Assembly (NCBI GenBank): GCA_006226375.1
Contig: SBHC01000041.1
Location: 1 to 64,000, forward strand
DNA: 64,000 bases
From: Deltaproteobacteria bacterium
Lineage (GTDB): Bacteria; Myxococcota_C; UBA6777
Direction: 5' to 3'
Below the pieces are notes generated by a model. That model searched no databases and was not told the DNA's origin. It saw nothing but the letters and a program-made list of their open reading frames with translations. The translations under genes and the position numbers were made by a program. Below, one piece after another: positions 35,742 through 44,549 of the stretch (position 1 is the first letter of the stretch; each line of letters opens with the position of its first letter).

Positions 35742-37004
35742 ATGAAGTGGAGAGACGAAGCCGATCAACGGCTACCTGTGACTGTCCTCTCGGGGTTTTT
35801 GGGTGCGGGCAAAACGACGTTATTGAACCATGTGTTGAACAACGCAGAGGGTCGTCGTGTGGCAGTGATCGTCAACGATATGAGCGAAGTGAACATCGAT
35901 GCCCAGAAGCTCAAGAAGGAGCAAACCAAGGTATCTCGGGTGGATGCAAAGTTTGTGGAGATGAGCAACGGTTGCATTTGTTGCACGCTACGAGAGGACT
36001 TGTTGGAAGAGGTGGCACGCTTGGCCCATGCAGGGCAGTTTGACTACCTGCTTATTGAGTCTACGGGGATCTCCGAGCCTCTGCCCGTTGCCATGACCTT
36101 TGTGTTTGAAACGGGTGAAGGAGAAGAACTCTCGTCCCTGGCTCGCCTGGATACGATGGTCACCGTCGTCGACGCCAAGAGCTTTGTCCACGAATACAAA
36201 AAGGCTGAAGAGCTTCGGGAACGTCAGATGGCTTTGGGGGAAGACGACGACCGAAACATCGCAGACTTGCTCGTCGATCAGGTGGAGTTTGCGAACATCC
36301 TGGTGCTCAACAAAATTGACTTGGTCACAGAGGAAGACGCCAGCCGGTTGGAAGCCATCTTGCATCACCTGAATCCGGAAGCAACGTTCGTCCGATGTGA
36401 GCACGGAAAAGTTCCTCTCAACGCCATCTTCGAGACAGGCTTGTTTGACTTTGACAAGGTGAGCCAGTCACCAGCCTGGCTCAAAGAGTTGAACGGCGAG
36501 CACATTCCAGAGACCGAAGAGTACGGCATCTCCAGCTTCGTCTACCGTGCCGATCATCCGTTCCATCCAGAACGTTTTCGCCAAACGATGGCTGACGATC
36601 GGCTTTGGTCGAAGGTGGTCCGCGCCAAAGGATTCTTTTGGCTCGCCTCCAGGCCCGCGCTGATCTACGAATGGGCTCAGGCAGGTGGGTCTTGCTCCTA
36701 CACCGTTTCAGGCCTTTGGTTGGCATCACAGCCCCAAGAGCTTTGGCCCGTCGAAAGCGAGGCTGAGCGCGCGGAGATTCTCGAAGAGTGGCACCCAAGG
36801 TACGGCGACCGTCGGCAAGAGCTGGTCTTCATTGGAATTCATATGGATTCGGACGCCATAACCGAAGCCTTGGACGCTTGCCTCTTAACCGATGAGGAGT
36901 TGGCTGAAGGAGAGGAAGCCTGGCTAGGCTACAACGACCCTTTCCCAGAAATCCAGCTTCGTAGTGTGGAAGACACTGACCCCTCAGAATCCATCCACTC
37001 TTAA
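35742..37004 (+). CDS. CobW/ZNG-family metallochaperone GTPase
   Basis: The product from ATG 35742 (GGAG seven bases upstream) is 420 residues. The N-terminal G domain shows Walker [15 protein letters not shown], the metal-binding [11 protein letters not shown] (CxCC), Walker B-like IESTGISEP and NKID. The C-terminal CobW domain begins near [19 protein letters not shown], with [17 protein letters not shown] and [10 protein letters not shown]. The family delivers zinc, or cobalt in a few members, to client enzymes, often under zinc limitation; similarity to ZigA/YciC-type proteins is good. Its position four kilobases from the TroA-like importer makes this a metal-handling neighbourhood. Confidence 0.9.
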   Translation: MKWRDEADQRLPVTVLSGFLGAGKTTLLNHVLNNAEGRRVAVIVNDMSEVNIDAQKLKKEQTKVSRVDAKFVEMSNGCICCTLREDLLEEVARLAHAGQFDYLLIESTGISEPLPVAMTFVFETGEGEELSSLARLDTMVTVVDAKSFVHEYKKAEELRERQMALGEDDDRNIADLLVDQVEFANILVLNKIDLVTEEDASRLEAILHHLNPEATFVRCEHGKVPLNAIFETGLFDFDKVSQSPAWLKELNGEHIPETEEYGISSFVYRADHPFHPERFRQTMADDRLWSKVVRAKGFFWLASRPALIYEWAQAGGSCSYTVSGLWLASQPQELWPVESEAERAEILEEWHPRYGDRRQELVFIGIHMDSDAITEALDACLLTDEELAEGEEAWLGYNDPFPEIQLRSVEDTDPSESIHS

Positions 37005-37060
37005 GATTGGCAATGTTACTTTTGATGGAACACAAGGAACTGGCGCCAAAGCAACGCGCT

Positions 37061-37675
37061 CTACTTGCACCAATACACCTTGAAGCGTTTTTTGTACCAA
37101 CAATCCCACGAGAACTTGCATCGCAGAGAGCGACGTCGTTTTCGACAGAGTTGACGACCAAGCTTAAAGCGTACAACCTTTCCATACTTTTTGCCGCAGT
37201 CACGACGACCGGTTTGGATCGCTTTTTGTCGGGCTTGTTGCAGACCCGCCCGCCGAGATTGGGTCAACGTAACGACGCCTTTGGCTCGAAACAATCTCTT
37301 GGAGAGACGCTTGGCAGAGAGACGCTTGCGACGGATGTGACAGGCGTATTTGACCTGGCAGTATCCCGTTTTGTAGCCAAACACATGGCGAACGGAGTAG
37401 CGACCTCGCTTCCACTTAAATCGCTTGACGATGCCTTTGCGACGACAGCTTCGCTTGGCCAGCATGGCGACGCCTCGACAAGCCCGTTGCAGGCTGAAGC
37501 CATACTTTTTCTTAAAGCGACGCTGCAACGTTCCCTTCTTGACCTTGAGAGCACACTTGCACTTGGAAGAAAGGGATGGAACCTTAAACGTCCCACACGA
37601 AACGGCAAAGCTCTGTGAGGGACTTGCCCCTAGAGCGCCGAGGATAAGGCTGAGAATACCAACGAGTCGAAACAT
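37061..37675 (-). CDS. Secreted, extremely basic Cys-rich protein of unknown function
   Basis: This 204-residue protein has a signal peptide (FRLVGILSLILGALGASP, cleavage likely near residues 20-24). The mature chain is dominated by Lys and Arg (about a third of residues) and contains 12 Cys in spaced singles (SCGTF, KCKC, RACRG, RSCRR, GYCQV, YACHI, RDCGK, QLCRK, LRCKF, WDCWY, YWCK), suggesting six disulphides. No family is recognised. Such a charge could bind nucleic acid, lipopolysaccharide or anionic polymer, but this is speculation. GAGG lies upstream of the ATG. It is convergent with the CobW-like gene. Confidence 0.65.
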   Translation of the reverse strand: MFRLVGILSLILGALGASPSQSFAVSCGTFKVPSLSSKCKCALKVKKGTLQRRFKKKYGFSLQRACRGVAMLAKRSCRRKGIVKRFKWKRGRYSVRHVFGYKTGYCQVKYACHIRRKRLSAKRLSKRLFRAKGVVTLTQSRRAGLQQARQKAIQTGRRDCGKKYGKVVRFKLGRQLCRKRRRSLRCKFSWDCWYKKRFKVYWCK

Positions 37676-37815
37676 TGTCCTGACCTCAAAACCAGATCAA
37701 CGTGGACGTTGTCGGCTTATTTCAGGTGAACTAGATACGAAGAGAAGTGAGAAAAGAGAGAACATGAACAAGGTGAGCTGTTCTCTTCAGAAGAGTAGAC
37801 GCTGGGGTATGAGTT

Positions 37816-38106
37816 TTATTCACTTTTTCGATCGATATGCCCCAAATCCCTGCTGGGGTCGATCATGTCCCGAACACGACGTTTGATTTCTTTGGCTTCT
37901 GGGAAGCGGCCTTCCTCTTGTCGCGACCAAAGAAGCTCGCCGTTTAACCGAATGTCAAAGACGCCGCCCTGCCCTGGAACCAAAGCCACTTCACCAAGCT
38001 GCTCTCCAAAGGTAGAGAGCAGCTCTTGGGCGACCCAAGCGGCACGCAGCATCCATCGACAACCTGTGCAATATTCTACGGTGATTCGCGGACGTTCGGC
38101 CGTCAT
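37816..38106 (-). CDS. SelT/SelW/SelH-family (Rdx) protein, Cys form
   Basis: The 96-residue thioredoxin-like protein begins with ITVEYCTGCRWMLRAAW, the CxxC redox motif of the Rdx family in which selenoprotein W has CxxU. GEVALVPGQGGVFDIRLNG is the conserved middle block. Both redox positions are Cys, so no selenocysteine is needed. Its ATG overlaps the malic enzyme stop (ATGA), implying translational coupling. Role: probably thiol redox, partner unknown. Confidence 0.88.
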   Translation of the reverse strand: MTAERPRITVEYCTGCRWMLRAAWVAQELLSTFGEQLGEVALVPGQGGVFDIRLNGELLWSRQEEGRFPEAKEIKRRVRDMIDPSRDLGHIDRKSE

Positions 38107-40385
38107 AAGGAAGACTCACGCTGCCGCTTGGCCATCACCGCGGTGATCGCAGACATGCTGACGACCGTAGCGATGTCACAGTTGCGGGGCAACACATTCA
38201 CAGGTTCGTTGATCCCAATCAGGATGGGACCCACGACCTCCATGCCGCCCAGATACTGCATCATCTGGTAGCTGATGTTTCCTGCGTTAAGCGACGGAAA
38301 GATAAACACGTTGGCCTCTTCCTTAAGCTCATTGAAGGGGAAATCCTCCATATACCGGCCCGGTTCGACCGCGACGTCAACGCGCATCTCACCATCAATC
38401 ATCAAGTCGGGGCGCATCTCTTTGGCCAAGGCCGTGGCCTCCTGAACCTTGTTCGACTCTGGGTTACGAGCTGTCCCAAAGTTGGAGAACGACAACATCG
38501 CCACACGAGGCGTGATCCCCAGCCGCTTGATCAAATCAGATGTAGAGACCGCGATGCTGGCAAGATCTTTCGCGTCTGGGTTGATGTTGACTGTGGTGTC
38601 GGCAAAGAACCGCACTTTGCCTTGCTTGTCCAGGACAAGATACATTCCACAAGCTTTCCGAACGCCTTCTTGCAAACCCATGAGCTGAAGAGCTGGCTTG
38701 ATCGTCTCGGAGTAGGTTCGACTGATCCCAGAGACGACGCCATCCGCGTCCCCAAGCTTAACCATCATCAGGGCGTAGTTGATACGGTGTTGGAGTTGTT
38801 GGACAGCTCCTTCGTGTGTAACCCCTTTGCGCTCACGAATCTCCAGATACTTGTTGATGTACTCGCTGGGGATGTCGCCTGCGTCCCAGGAGCTCACCAC
38901 CTCGTACTTGCTTTCGGGCAGGCTCACACCAAGCTGGTCCAACTTGGCCTTGATGCCGTCGGGGTCACCCAACAAGATGGGATGCGCAATGCCCATCTCT
39001 ACGATGGTTCCCACTGCGCGGAGGATCTTCTCGTGGTCCCCTTCTGGGAAGACGATCCGCATCTTCTCACCGCGACGTGCCTGGGTGACAAACCGCTGGA
39101 CAACCTCTCGGGTCGGATGCAAGCGACGCTCCAAGAGTTCTTGGTAGGCGAGGAAATCGTCGATGGGCTTGCGAGCCACACCGCTCTCCATGGCCGCCTT
39201 CGCAACGGCCGGAGCGACCCGGTACAACACCCTTGAGTCAAACGGCTTGGGGATGATGTACTCACGTCCAAAGCTGATATCTCTCATGCCATACGCCACA
39301 AGAACATCATCGGGGACTTCTTCTTTCGCCAGATCAGCAAGAGCGCGGGTTGCCGCGACCTTCATCGCTTCGTTGATCTTGGCGGCGCGAACGTCCAAAG
39401 CTCCTCGAAAGATAAACGGAAAACCCAACACGTTGCTGACTTGGTTCGGGTAGTCCGAGCGTCCTGTCGCAAGGATAGCATCGCTACGGACTGCCGTAAC
39501 ATCCTCCGGTAAGATCTCCGGTTCAGGGTTGGCCATCGCAAAGATCAAAGGATCCGAAGCCATGGACTTCACCATATCCTGGGTCACCAGGCCTGCCACA
39601 GACAAACCAAGGAAAGCATCCGCACCATCCATCGCCTCGGCCAGGGTGCGCTTGTTCGTATCGACAGCGAATTGTTCTTTGTAAGGATTCATCCCTTCGG
39701 AGCGACCTTTGTAGATCACGCCGTGGCTGTCACACATGATGATGTTGTCTTGGGTGGCTCCCAACTCTACAAGAATTCGGGCGCAAGCAATCGCCGCCGC
39801 ACCGGCTCCAGAAAACACCACCTTCACGTCGGCAATGTTCTTCTCGACAATCTCCACGCCGTTGAGAAACGCGGCTCCAGCAATGATCGCGGTGCCGTGT
39901 TGGTCGTCGTGGAACACTGGGATATCCATCTGCTCCACCAGCTGCTCTTCAATGTAGAAGCACTCGGGAGCTTTGATATCTTCGAGGCTGATCCCCCCAA
40001 AGGTTGGCTCCAGCAGCTTGACAGTCTGAATGACAACCTCAGGGTCCTGGGAGTCCAGTTCCACGTCAAAGACATCAATGTCTGCGAAGCGTTTGAACAG
40101 AATCCCTTTGCCTTCCATCACAGGCTTGCCTGCGAGAGGGCCGATGTTGCCCAGCCCCAAAACGGCGCTTCCGTCGGTGACAACCGCGACAAGGTTGCCC
40201 TTCACTGTATAGTCGTAAACAGCCTCAGGGTTGTCGGCGATCTCTCGACAAGGTTCGGCGACTCCTGGGGTGTAAGCAAGAGATAGGTCCAACTGGGTGG
40301 CTGACGGCTTCGTCGCCACCACTTCAATCTTTCCAGGACGCCCCTTTGCGTGGTAATCCAAGGCGTCTTTTTTGGTAAAGTCCAT
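38103..40385 (-). CDS. maeB: NADP-dependent malic enzyme with phosphotransacetylase-like domain
   Basis: The product is 760 residues from ATG 40385, with GGAAGGAG eight bases upstream. Residues 1 to about 420 are the malic enzyme: [12 protein letters not shown], the catalytic Lys/Asp region [10 protein letters not shown] and the NAD(P) fold [18 protein letters not shown]. Residues about 430-760 are the phosphate acetyltransferase-like domain ([44 protein letters not shown]), regulatory in E. coli MaeB. It converts malate to pyruvate, CO2 and NADPH. NADPH supply for the divergent PKS/fatty-acid operon next door is a plausible link. Confidence 0.95.
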   Translation of the reverse strand: MDFTKKDALDYHAKGRPGKIEVVATKPSATQLDLSLAYTPGVAEPCREIADNPEAVYDYTVKGNLVAVVTDGSAVLGLGNIGPLAGKPVMEGKGILFKRFADIDVFDVELDSQDPEVVIQTVKLLEPTFGGISLEDIKAPECFYIEEQLVEQMDIPVFHDDQHGTAIIAGAAFLNGVEIVEKNIADVKVVFSGAGAAAIACARILVELGATQDNIIMCDSHGVIYKGRSEGMNPYKEQFAVDTNKRTLAEAMDGADAFLGLSVAGLVTQDMVKSMASDPLIFAMANPEPEILPEDVTAVRSDAILATGRSDYPNQVSNVLGFPFIFRGALDVRAAKINEAMKVAATRALADLAKEEVPDDVLVAYGMRDISFGREYIIPKPFDSRVLYRVAPAVAKAAMESGVARKPIDDFLAYQELLERRLHPTREVVQRFVTQARRGEKMRIVFPEGDHEKILRAVGTIVEMGIAHPILLGDPDGIKAKLDQLGVSLPESKYEVVSSWDAGDIPSEYINKYLEIRERKGVTHEGAVQQLQHRINYALMMVKLGDADGVVSGISRTYSETIKPALQLMGLQEGVRKACGMYLVLDKQGKVRFFADTTVNINPDAKDLASIAVSTSDLIKRLGITPRVAMLSFSNFGTARNPESNKVQEATALAKEMRPDLMIDGEMRVDVAVEPGRYMEDFPFNELKEEANVFIFPSLNAGNISYQMMQYLGGMEVVGPILIGINEPVNVLPRNCDIATVVSMSAITAVMAKRQRESSL

Positions 40386-40644
40386 CTGTTTCACTCCTTC
40401 CCAACTCAGGCATCTGTGGGTTGCGGTAGACTGTAACATACTGCAGAAGAAACCGAAAAAACTGCGTCACTCCAAAGAAATCAATGCCCCACGCACCTCG
40501 ACAAAGCGAAACATGTTCTAGGATTAAGTCCTTGCCAAACCGTGTCATCGATGGCATACCACCCCGCAACCGTGCAAGCCATTCAAGGGAGAAAGGTACG
40601 AACAGCATGAACCTTTTTCCCTATGACCAAGGAGCGGAGAACTC

Positions 40645-43600
40645 ATGCGGGAGACGGACATTGCCATAGTTGGCATGGGTGCGATGTTGCCAGGAGCCTT
40701 GGACGTTGCGTCCAGTTGGAACCTGATTGTGGGGAAGCAGTCGGCCATTGTGGAGGTACCTCCATCTCGATGGGACGCTTCGCTGTATTACGATCCCGAC
40801 CCCAAAGCACCGTACCGAACCAACTCCAAGTTGGGCTCCTTTCTTCCCGATGACATCGGATTTAAATCCCGCGACTTCAGCATGCCTCCGATTTTGCGAG
40901 AGCATCTGGACCCCACCCAACAGTTGGCCTTGCTGACCGCTCGTCAAACCTTGCAAAGCATCAACGCTGCCGACCGTCAGCCCCGAAACTGGGCGGTGTT
41001 TGTCGGCAACCTCTTGGGCGGTAGCTGGAAACGCGGCGAACAATGGATTCGCACCCAGCACGAGAAGACCGTCCAACAGCTTCGCCAAAGCCCTGTGTAC
41101 CAGCGACACAACCAGGCCGAACGTCAGGCCCTGGAAGAGGCCATCGCGCTTCAACTGCCCTGGAGTTCGCAGCCCAACATGACGCCGGACTCACTTCCAG
41201 GCTTGTTGGGCAACCTGATCGCCAGCCGAATTTCTCATTATTTTAACCTGCTCGGTCCCAACTTCACGGTAGACGCTGCCTGTGCCACCTCTCTCGCCGC
41301 TGTTGAACAAGCCATCATTGGCCTCCGCGAGCGCCGCTTTGATGCGGCTCTTTGTGGTGGTGTCGACAGAATCATGGACGCCTCGTCGTTCATCGGCTTC
41401 AGCAAGATGGGCGTCCTCTCTCCGACACACTCCGCTCCCTTCGACGCATCAGCCAACGGCTTTATCATGGGCGAAGGCGCTGCGATGTTTGTGCTCAAAC
41501 GCCTGACAGATGCTGTCCAAGAAGGCGACATGGTCTACGCCGTGATTCGCGGGATTGGAAGCAGCACCGACGGACCGGGTCGCTCCATTGCAGCTCCCAA
41601 CCCTGAAGGTCAGCAACGTTCGATCCAACAGGCTTACGCCGACGCAGAAGTCGACCCTGTGACCGTCGATTTAATCGAGTGTCATGGCACCTCAACGCCG
41701 ATTGGCGACCCGACGGAGATAGCCGCTCTCCGACCGTTCTGGCAGCACCGCGACAAGAGCCGACCGGTTTCGATTGGCTCTATCAAGTCCAACCTGGGCC
41801 ATCTCAAAGGAGCCGCAGGAGCCGCAGCATTAATCAAAGCAACCCTCGCGCTGCATCACAAAACGCTGCCCCCCCAAATCAACTTTCAAACCCCCAACCC
41901 TCACTGTGAGTTTCCCGCCACACCGTTTCGGGTCCAAACGGAACCAGAGCCGTGGGATACACCGGGAACACCACGTCGTTGCGGCGTGAGCGCTTTCGGC
42001 TTTGGGGGCATCAACTACCACGTGGTTCTGGAGGAATTCCCCATGTCATCCAACTCAGTAACCGGTGTGACTTCGTCGACCTCAACTTCGACGTTGCAAC
42101 CCGCTCCTCTCCCCCTCGGTATGAAGATTGTGGCGCTGGGCGCTGCCGATCGCAAAGGTCTCGCCCAAGAAGCACGCCGGGTGATCGACATGATCGACGC
42201 CACAGGCAGCTCGCTGTGGCTGGAAAGCCTCCGCGCCGCGCCGACCCTCTCTCAGAACCACTGCCGCGCTGCGTTCTACGCTGAGAACACCAAAGAGCAG
42301 CGCAAATTGCTGGAGATGCTGGCCAAGACGCTGGAAGAAGGCAAGTCACTTCAGAAGTTGGAAGCCAAGGGAATCTCATTCCGCGAAGGCGCCGTCGATC
42401 CGGGCCGTATCGCATTCATGTTCCCCGGCCAGGGTTCCCAGTACATCCACATGTTGAGCGAACTCAAAGAGCGCTTCCCCATTGTCCAGGAAACCCTCGA
42501 CGAAGCCGACGAGGTGATGGCCAATCTTCTGCCGAAGCCGCTCTCCGAGTATCTTTCTCCGCCCCCAGAAGTCGACGAGAGTGACGCGTTCTTCGCGCTG
42601 TTGCAGACCGAAGTCCTGCAACCTGCCGTGTTGGCCGCAGACTACGCCATGTGGCGTCTGCTCTCGCCGTTGATGCCTGTCGAGTTGGTGATGGGCCATT
42701 CCCTCGGTGAATACGGTGCAGCCATTGCCGCTGGCGTGTTCTCCTTTGCCGATGCTCTCCGTATCGTCTCGGCTCGTGGAGAAGCCATCGCCGCCGTCGC
42801 GGATGAGATGGACGACGTGGGTGTGATGATTGGTGTGGGCGCAGATGCCAAGACCGTCCAAGAGCTGCTCGACCAAATGGAAGACCGCGGCTACGTGATC
42901 GTCGCCAACAAGAACTGCAACACCCAAACCATCATCGCAGGCGCAACAGACGCAACGATGAAGGCCGCAGAGTTGCTCCAAGAGAAGGGCTACGACACCA
43001 TCCAGTTGCCTGTGTCGCACGCGTTCCACTCTTCGATCGTGTCGCCAGCCAGCCCCTATCTTCTCGAAGAACTCAAGAAGATCGACATCAAGGCTCCCAA
43101 GCTGACCATCCTCTCGAACGTAACCGCAGAGCCCTACCCCACGGATGGAGACTCCTCCACCTGGATCCGGGACACCCTGAGCGTTCACCTCGCAGAGCCC
43201 GTAGAGTGGCAAGCCATGACCGAGTGGGCCTACGAGAACGGATTCCGCACCTTTGTGGAAGCGGGTCCCAAGCGAGCCCTCTCCAGCTTTGTTCGCGACG
43301 TCTTGAGCGACAAAGAGCACCAGTCTTACTTCTCGTCGCACCCGAAGTTTGGTGAGATCAACAGCCTCGGAAGAATGCTCTCTGCGCTGACTGCCGATGG
43401 CCTCTTGCCGTACGGTACGGAACGACCCGTGACCACAACCTCGCCCGTCTCCAACGGAAACGGCTCCGCTCAGGCTGTTGTGGCGACCGCTGTCACCGCT
43501 CCCAAAGTTGCACCGGCAGTCGCGGCGAAGCCTGCTGCTGCACCGCAGCAAACAGCGTTCCCCTTCTCCCAAGCGGCTGCACCTCAGGCGACTCCGGCTC

Positions 43601-44547
43601 AACCTGTCCAGCCCGCAGCACCTGTGTATGCACAAACAGCGGCCCAGGCACCACAGATGCAGGCACCTGTCCACCCGCAGGTTCCGACATATCCAGCACA
43701 AAGCTGGCCTGGATACGCCCCTCAAATGCCGATGCAAGGCTGGATGCCACAAAACCCCTACGCAGGTATGATGCCGGGAATGCCGATGCAGGCGATGCCG
43801 CCCCAGGCGATGTTGTTTGACCCAGGGTTCTGGCAATTTGTAGCGTCGCAAGGTCCTTGGATCATGCAGCAGCTTGTCACGGCTTACCAGACAAGAATGC
43901 CCAGCTACCCGATGATGCCGATGGCACCGACGATGCCGGTCCACGCGATGCCCACACCTTGGATGCAAGCGCCGCAGCAAGGGTATCCGATGGTTGCACA
44001 GCCCCAGATTCCGGTCGCTCCGCAGCAGCCGGCTCAACCTGTGTTTGCAGCGCCCGCTCAGCCCCAAGCTCCGACCTGGGCAGCACCACAAACACAAGCA
44101 GCCCCAGCAGCTCCAACAACACCTCCAGGATGGGGAGCGACTGCAGCTCCAACCCAGCCTGTTGTAGCCGCTCCTGTTGCGGCACCCGTTGCAGCGCCAG
44201 CACAACCTGTTCAAGCGGCACAACCTGCAGCCGCCGCACCTGCTTCTGACAACCTGGAGCAAACCATCCTGGCGTTGGTCGCAGAGCGTACTGGGTACGA
44301 TGTAGAAGAGTTGGACCTGGACGAGCACCTCGAAGCGGACCTGGGTATCGATAGCATCCGTCAGGTGGAAGTCATGGCAGAGTTGCGCGACTCCATGAAG
44401 TTGCCCCGCGATGACTCCTTCAAGATCACGGACTACCCAACGTTGCGGTCGTTGATTCAGTACGTCAAACAAAACGTACCCCGGGAAGGACGCGACGCTG
44501 GAGCCGGTGCAGCCGCCACCAGCAGCGACACTGAACCATCGGGGTAG
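40645..44547 (+). CDS. Type I polyketide synthase, KS-AT-linker-ACP
   Basis: The 1300-residue protein has a ketosynthase at residues 1-450: DAACATS with Cys213, ECHGTSTPIGDPTE with His347, KSNLGHLKGAAG with His386. An acyltransferase follows (about 588-900: FPGQGSQY, GHSLGEY with Ser686, and SHAFHSS, the malonyl-CoA-type HAFH motif). Then comes a linker of about 280 residues rich in Pro, Ala, Met and Gln (MQGWMPQ, MMPGMPMQAMPPQ), and a carrier domain at 1204-1290 (LGIDSIRQ, Ser1237). The opening IAIVGMGAMLPGALD and YYDPDPKAPYRTNSKLG place it with PUFA-synthase/heterocyst-glycolipid (Pfa/HglE) type synthases. GGAG is five bases before the ATG. The KR-DH partner follows after two bases. Confidence 0.93.
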   Translation: MRETDIAIVGMGAMLPGALDVASSWNLIVGKQSAIVEVPPSRWDASLYYDPDPKAPYRTNSKLGSFLPDDIGFKSRDFSMPPILREHLDPTQQLALLTARQTLQSINAADRQPRNWAVFVGNLLGGSWKRGEQWIRTQHEKTVQQLRQSPVYQRHNQAERQALEEAIALQLPWSSQPNMTPDSLPGLLGNLIASRISHYFNLLGPNFTVDAACATSLAAVEQAIIGLRERRFDAALCGGVDRIMDASSFIGFSKMGVLSPTHSAPFDASANGFIMGEGAAMFVLKRLTDAVQEGDMVYAVIRGIGSSTDGPGRSIAAPNPEGQQRSIQQAYADAEVDPVTVDLIECHGTSTPIGDPTEIAALRPFWQHRDKSRPVSIGSIKSNLGHLKGAAGAAALIKATLALHHKTLPPQINFQTPNPHCEFPATPFRVQTEPEPWDTPGTPRRCGVSAFGFGGINYHVVLEEFPMSSNSVTGVTSSTSTSTLQPAPLPLGMKIVALGAADRKGLAQEARRVIDMIDATGSSLWLESLRAAPTLSQNHCRAAFYAENTKEQRKLLEMLAKTLEEGKSLQKLEAKGISFREGAVDPGRIAFMFPGQGSQYIHMLSELKERFPIVQETLDEADEVMANLLPKPLSEYLSPPPEVDESDAFFALLQTEVLQPAVLAADYAMWRLLSPLMPVELVMGHSLGEYGAAIAAGVFSFADALRIVSARGEAIAAVADEMDDVGVMIGVGADAKTVQELLDQMEDRGYVIVANKNCNTQTIIAGATDATMKAAELLQEKGYDTIQLPVSHAFHSSIVSPASPYLLEELKKIDIKAPKLTILSNVTAEPYPTDGDSSTWIRDTLSVHLAEPVEWQAMTEWAYENGFRTFVEAGPKRALSSFVRDVLSDKEHQSYFSSHPKFGEINSLGRMLSALTADGLLPYGTERPVTTTSPVSNGNGSAQAVVATAVTAPKVAPAVAAKPAAAPQQTAFPFSQAAAPQATPAQPVQPAAPVYAQTAAQAPQMQAPVHPQVPTYPAQSWPGYAPQMPMQGWMPQNPYAGMMPGMPMQAMPPQAMLFDPGFWQFVASQGPWIMQQLVTAYQTRMPSYPMMPMAPTMPVHAMPTPWMQAPQQGYPMVAQPQIPVAPQQPAQPVFAAPAQPQAPTWAAPQTQAAPAAPTTPPGWGATAAPTQPVVAAPVAAPVAAPAQPVQAAQPAAAAPASDNLEQTILALVAERTGYDVEELDLDEHLEADLGIDSIRQVEVMAELRDSMKLPRDDSFKITDYPTLRSLIQYVKQNVPREGRDAGAGAAATSSDTEPSG

Positions 44548-44549
44548 CC

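Noticed and set aside
37816..38106. Selenoprotein W with in-frame UGA
   Set aside because: The redox motif is Cys-Thr-Gly-Cys with no internal TGA, so no selenocysteine is required.
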